Shown in pieces: positions 5,505 through 5,605 of a stretch of DNA of 5,605 nt. A program made the translations under genes and the position numbers. The notes under the pieces were generated by a model. It ran no database searches and was not told the origin of the DNA. It saw nothing but the letters and a program-made list of their open reading frames with translations. Within the stretch, counting starts at the first letter, position 1. The number at the start of each line of letters is the position of its first letter. The DNA comes from Dehalococcoidia bacterium UBA1141 (GTDB taxonomy: Bacteria; Chloroflexota; Dehalococcoidia; Lucifugimonadales; UBA3495). The stretch covers positions 1 to 5,605 of the forward strand of contig DCAE01000003.1 of the NCBI GenBank assembly GCA_002311385.1, given 5' to 3'.

Positions 5505-5605
5505 ATGGATCAACTGGCATTGGAAAGTCGCTCAATCCAATCGCTAATTGACAAGACTTCAATTCCTGAAGCTAAAATGTATGTTGGTGGCGTGCGCTCA
5601 ACACA
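5505..5605 (+). CDS. Partial ORF at the right edge, possible aldehyde dehydrogenase N-terminus
   Basis: The ATG at 5505 lies three bases after the recombinase fragment stop and opens 33 codons without a stop before the window ends. It reads MDQLALESRSIQSLIDK then IPEAKMYVGGVRST. The 'KMYVGGxxxx' pattern following a short helix recalls the N-terminus of aldehyde dehydrogenases ('YIGGEW' type). No clear Shine-Dalgarno precedes the ATG, and the fragment is too short to be sure that it is coding. Confidence 0.35.
   Translation, partial: MDQLALESRSIQSLIDKTSIPEAKMYVGGVRST

Overview
The window looks like bacterial chromosome with compact, mostly minus-strand gene order and moderate GC. Three things lean towards the Chloroflexota (SAR202/Dehalococcoidia-like) or possibly Actinobacteriota: the polytopic protein with an 'AHGFGxRYDLPVPL' N-terminus, the small envelope metal-binding proteins around it, and a decayed large serine recombinase tail. 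This taxonomic guess is weak, because no rRNA or tRNA gene is present.

Layout. (1) Positions 1-203, plus strand: the 3' end of a small cupin protein, broken by a one-base frameshift. (2) Positions 4815 down to about 190, minus strand: five genes in the same direction. In order of transcription they encode a YtkA/FixH-like secreted domain with a C-terminal membrane anchor; a membrane-anchored protein with a dense histidine cluster; a cupredoxin-like lipoprotein with an Asp/Glu/His-rich tail; a 516-residue polytopic membrane protein of the family databases label 'fenitrothion hydrolase'; and an Ig-like exported protein. The last is interrupted by an in-frame TGA and loses its frame near the 3' end. 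(3) Positions 4816-5074: an intergenic stretch with a weak promoter candidate and two copies of an imperfect 74-bp direct repeat, each holding an ACGGG-N3-CCCGT dyad. (4) Positions 5075-5502, plus strand: a patchwork of two gene remnants, apparently the N-terminus of a metallopeptidase-like protein running into the C-terminus of a serine recombinase. (5) Positions 5505-5605: the start of an open frame that leaves the window, possibly an aldehyde dehydrogenase N-terminus.

How the genes may work together: four consecutive intact genes encode exported or membrane proteins that either carry metal-ligand-rich segments or belong to fold families often used in copper handling. The polytopic protein is predicted to begin, once its signal peptide is removed, with a histidine, and it carries a six-cysteine loop. 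Together they suggest an envelope metal (most likely copper) acquisition, delivery or detoxification module. This is an inference from sequence features and gene order; substrate and chemistry cannot be read from the sequence. The damage is concentrated at the two ends of the window (cupin, Ig-like protein, recombinase remnants), while the four central genes read cleanly.
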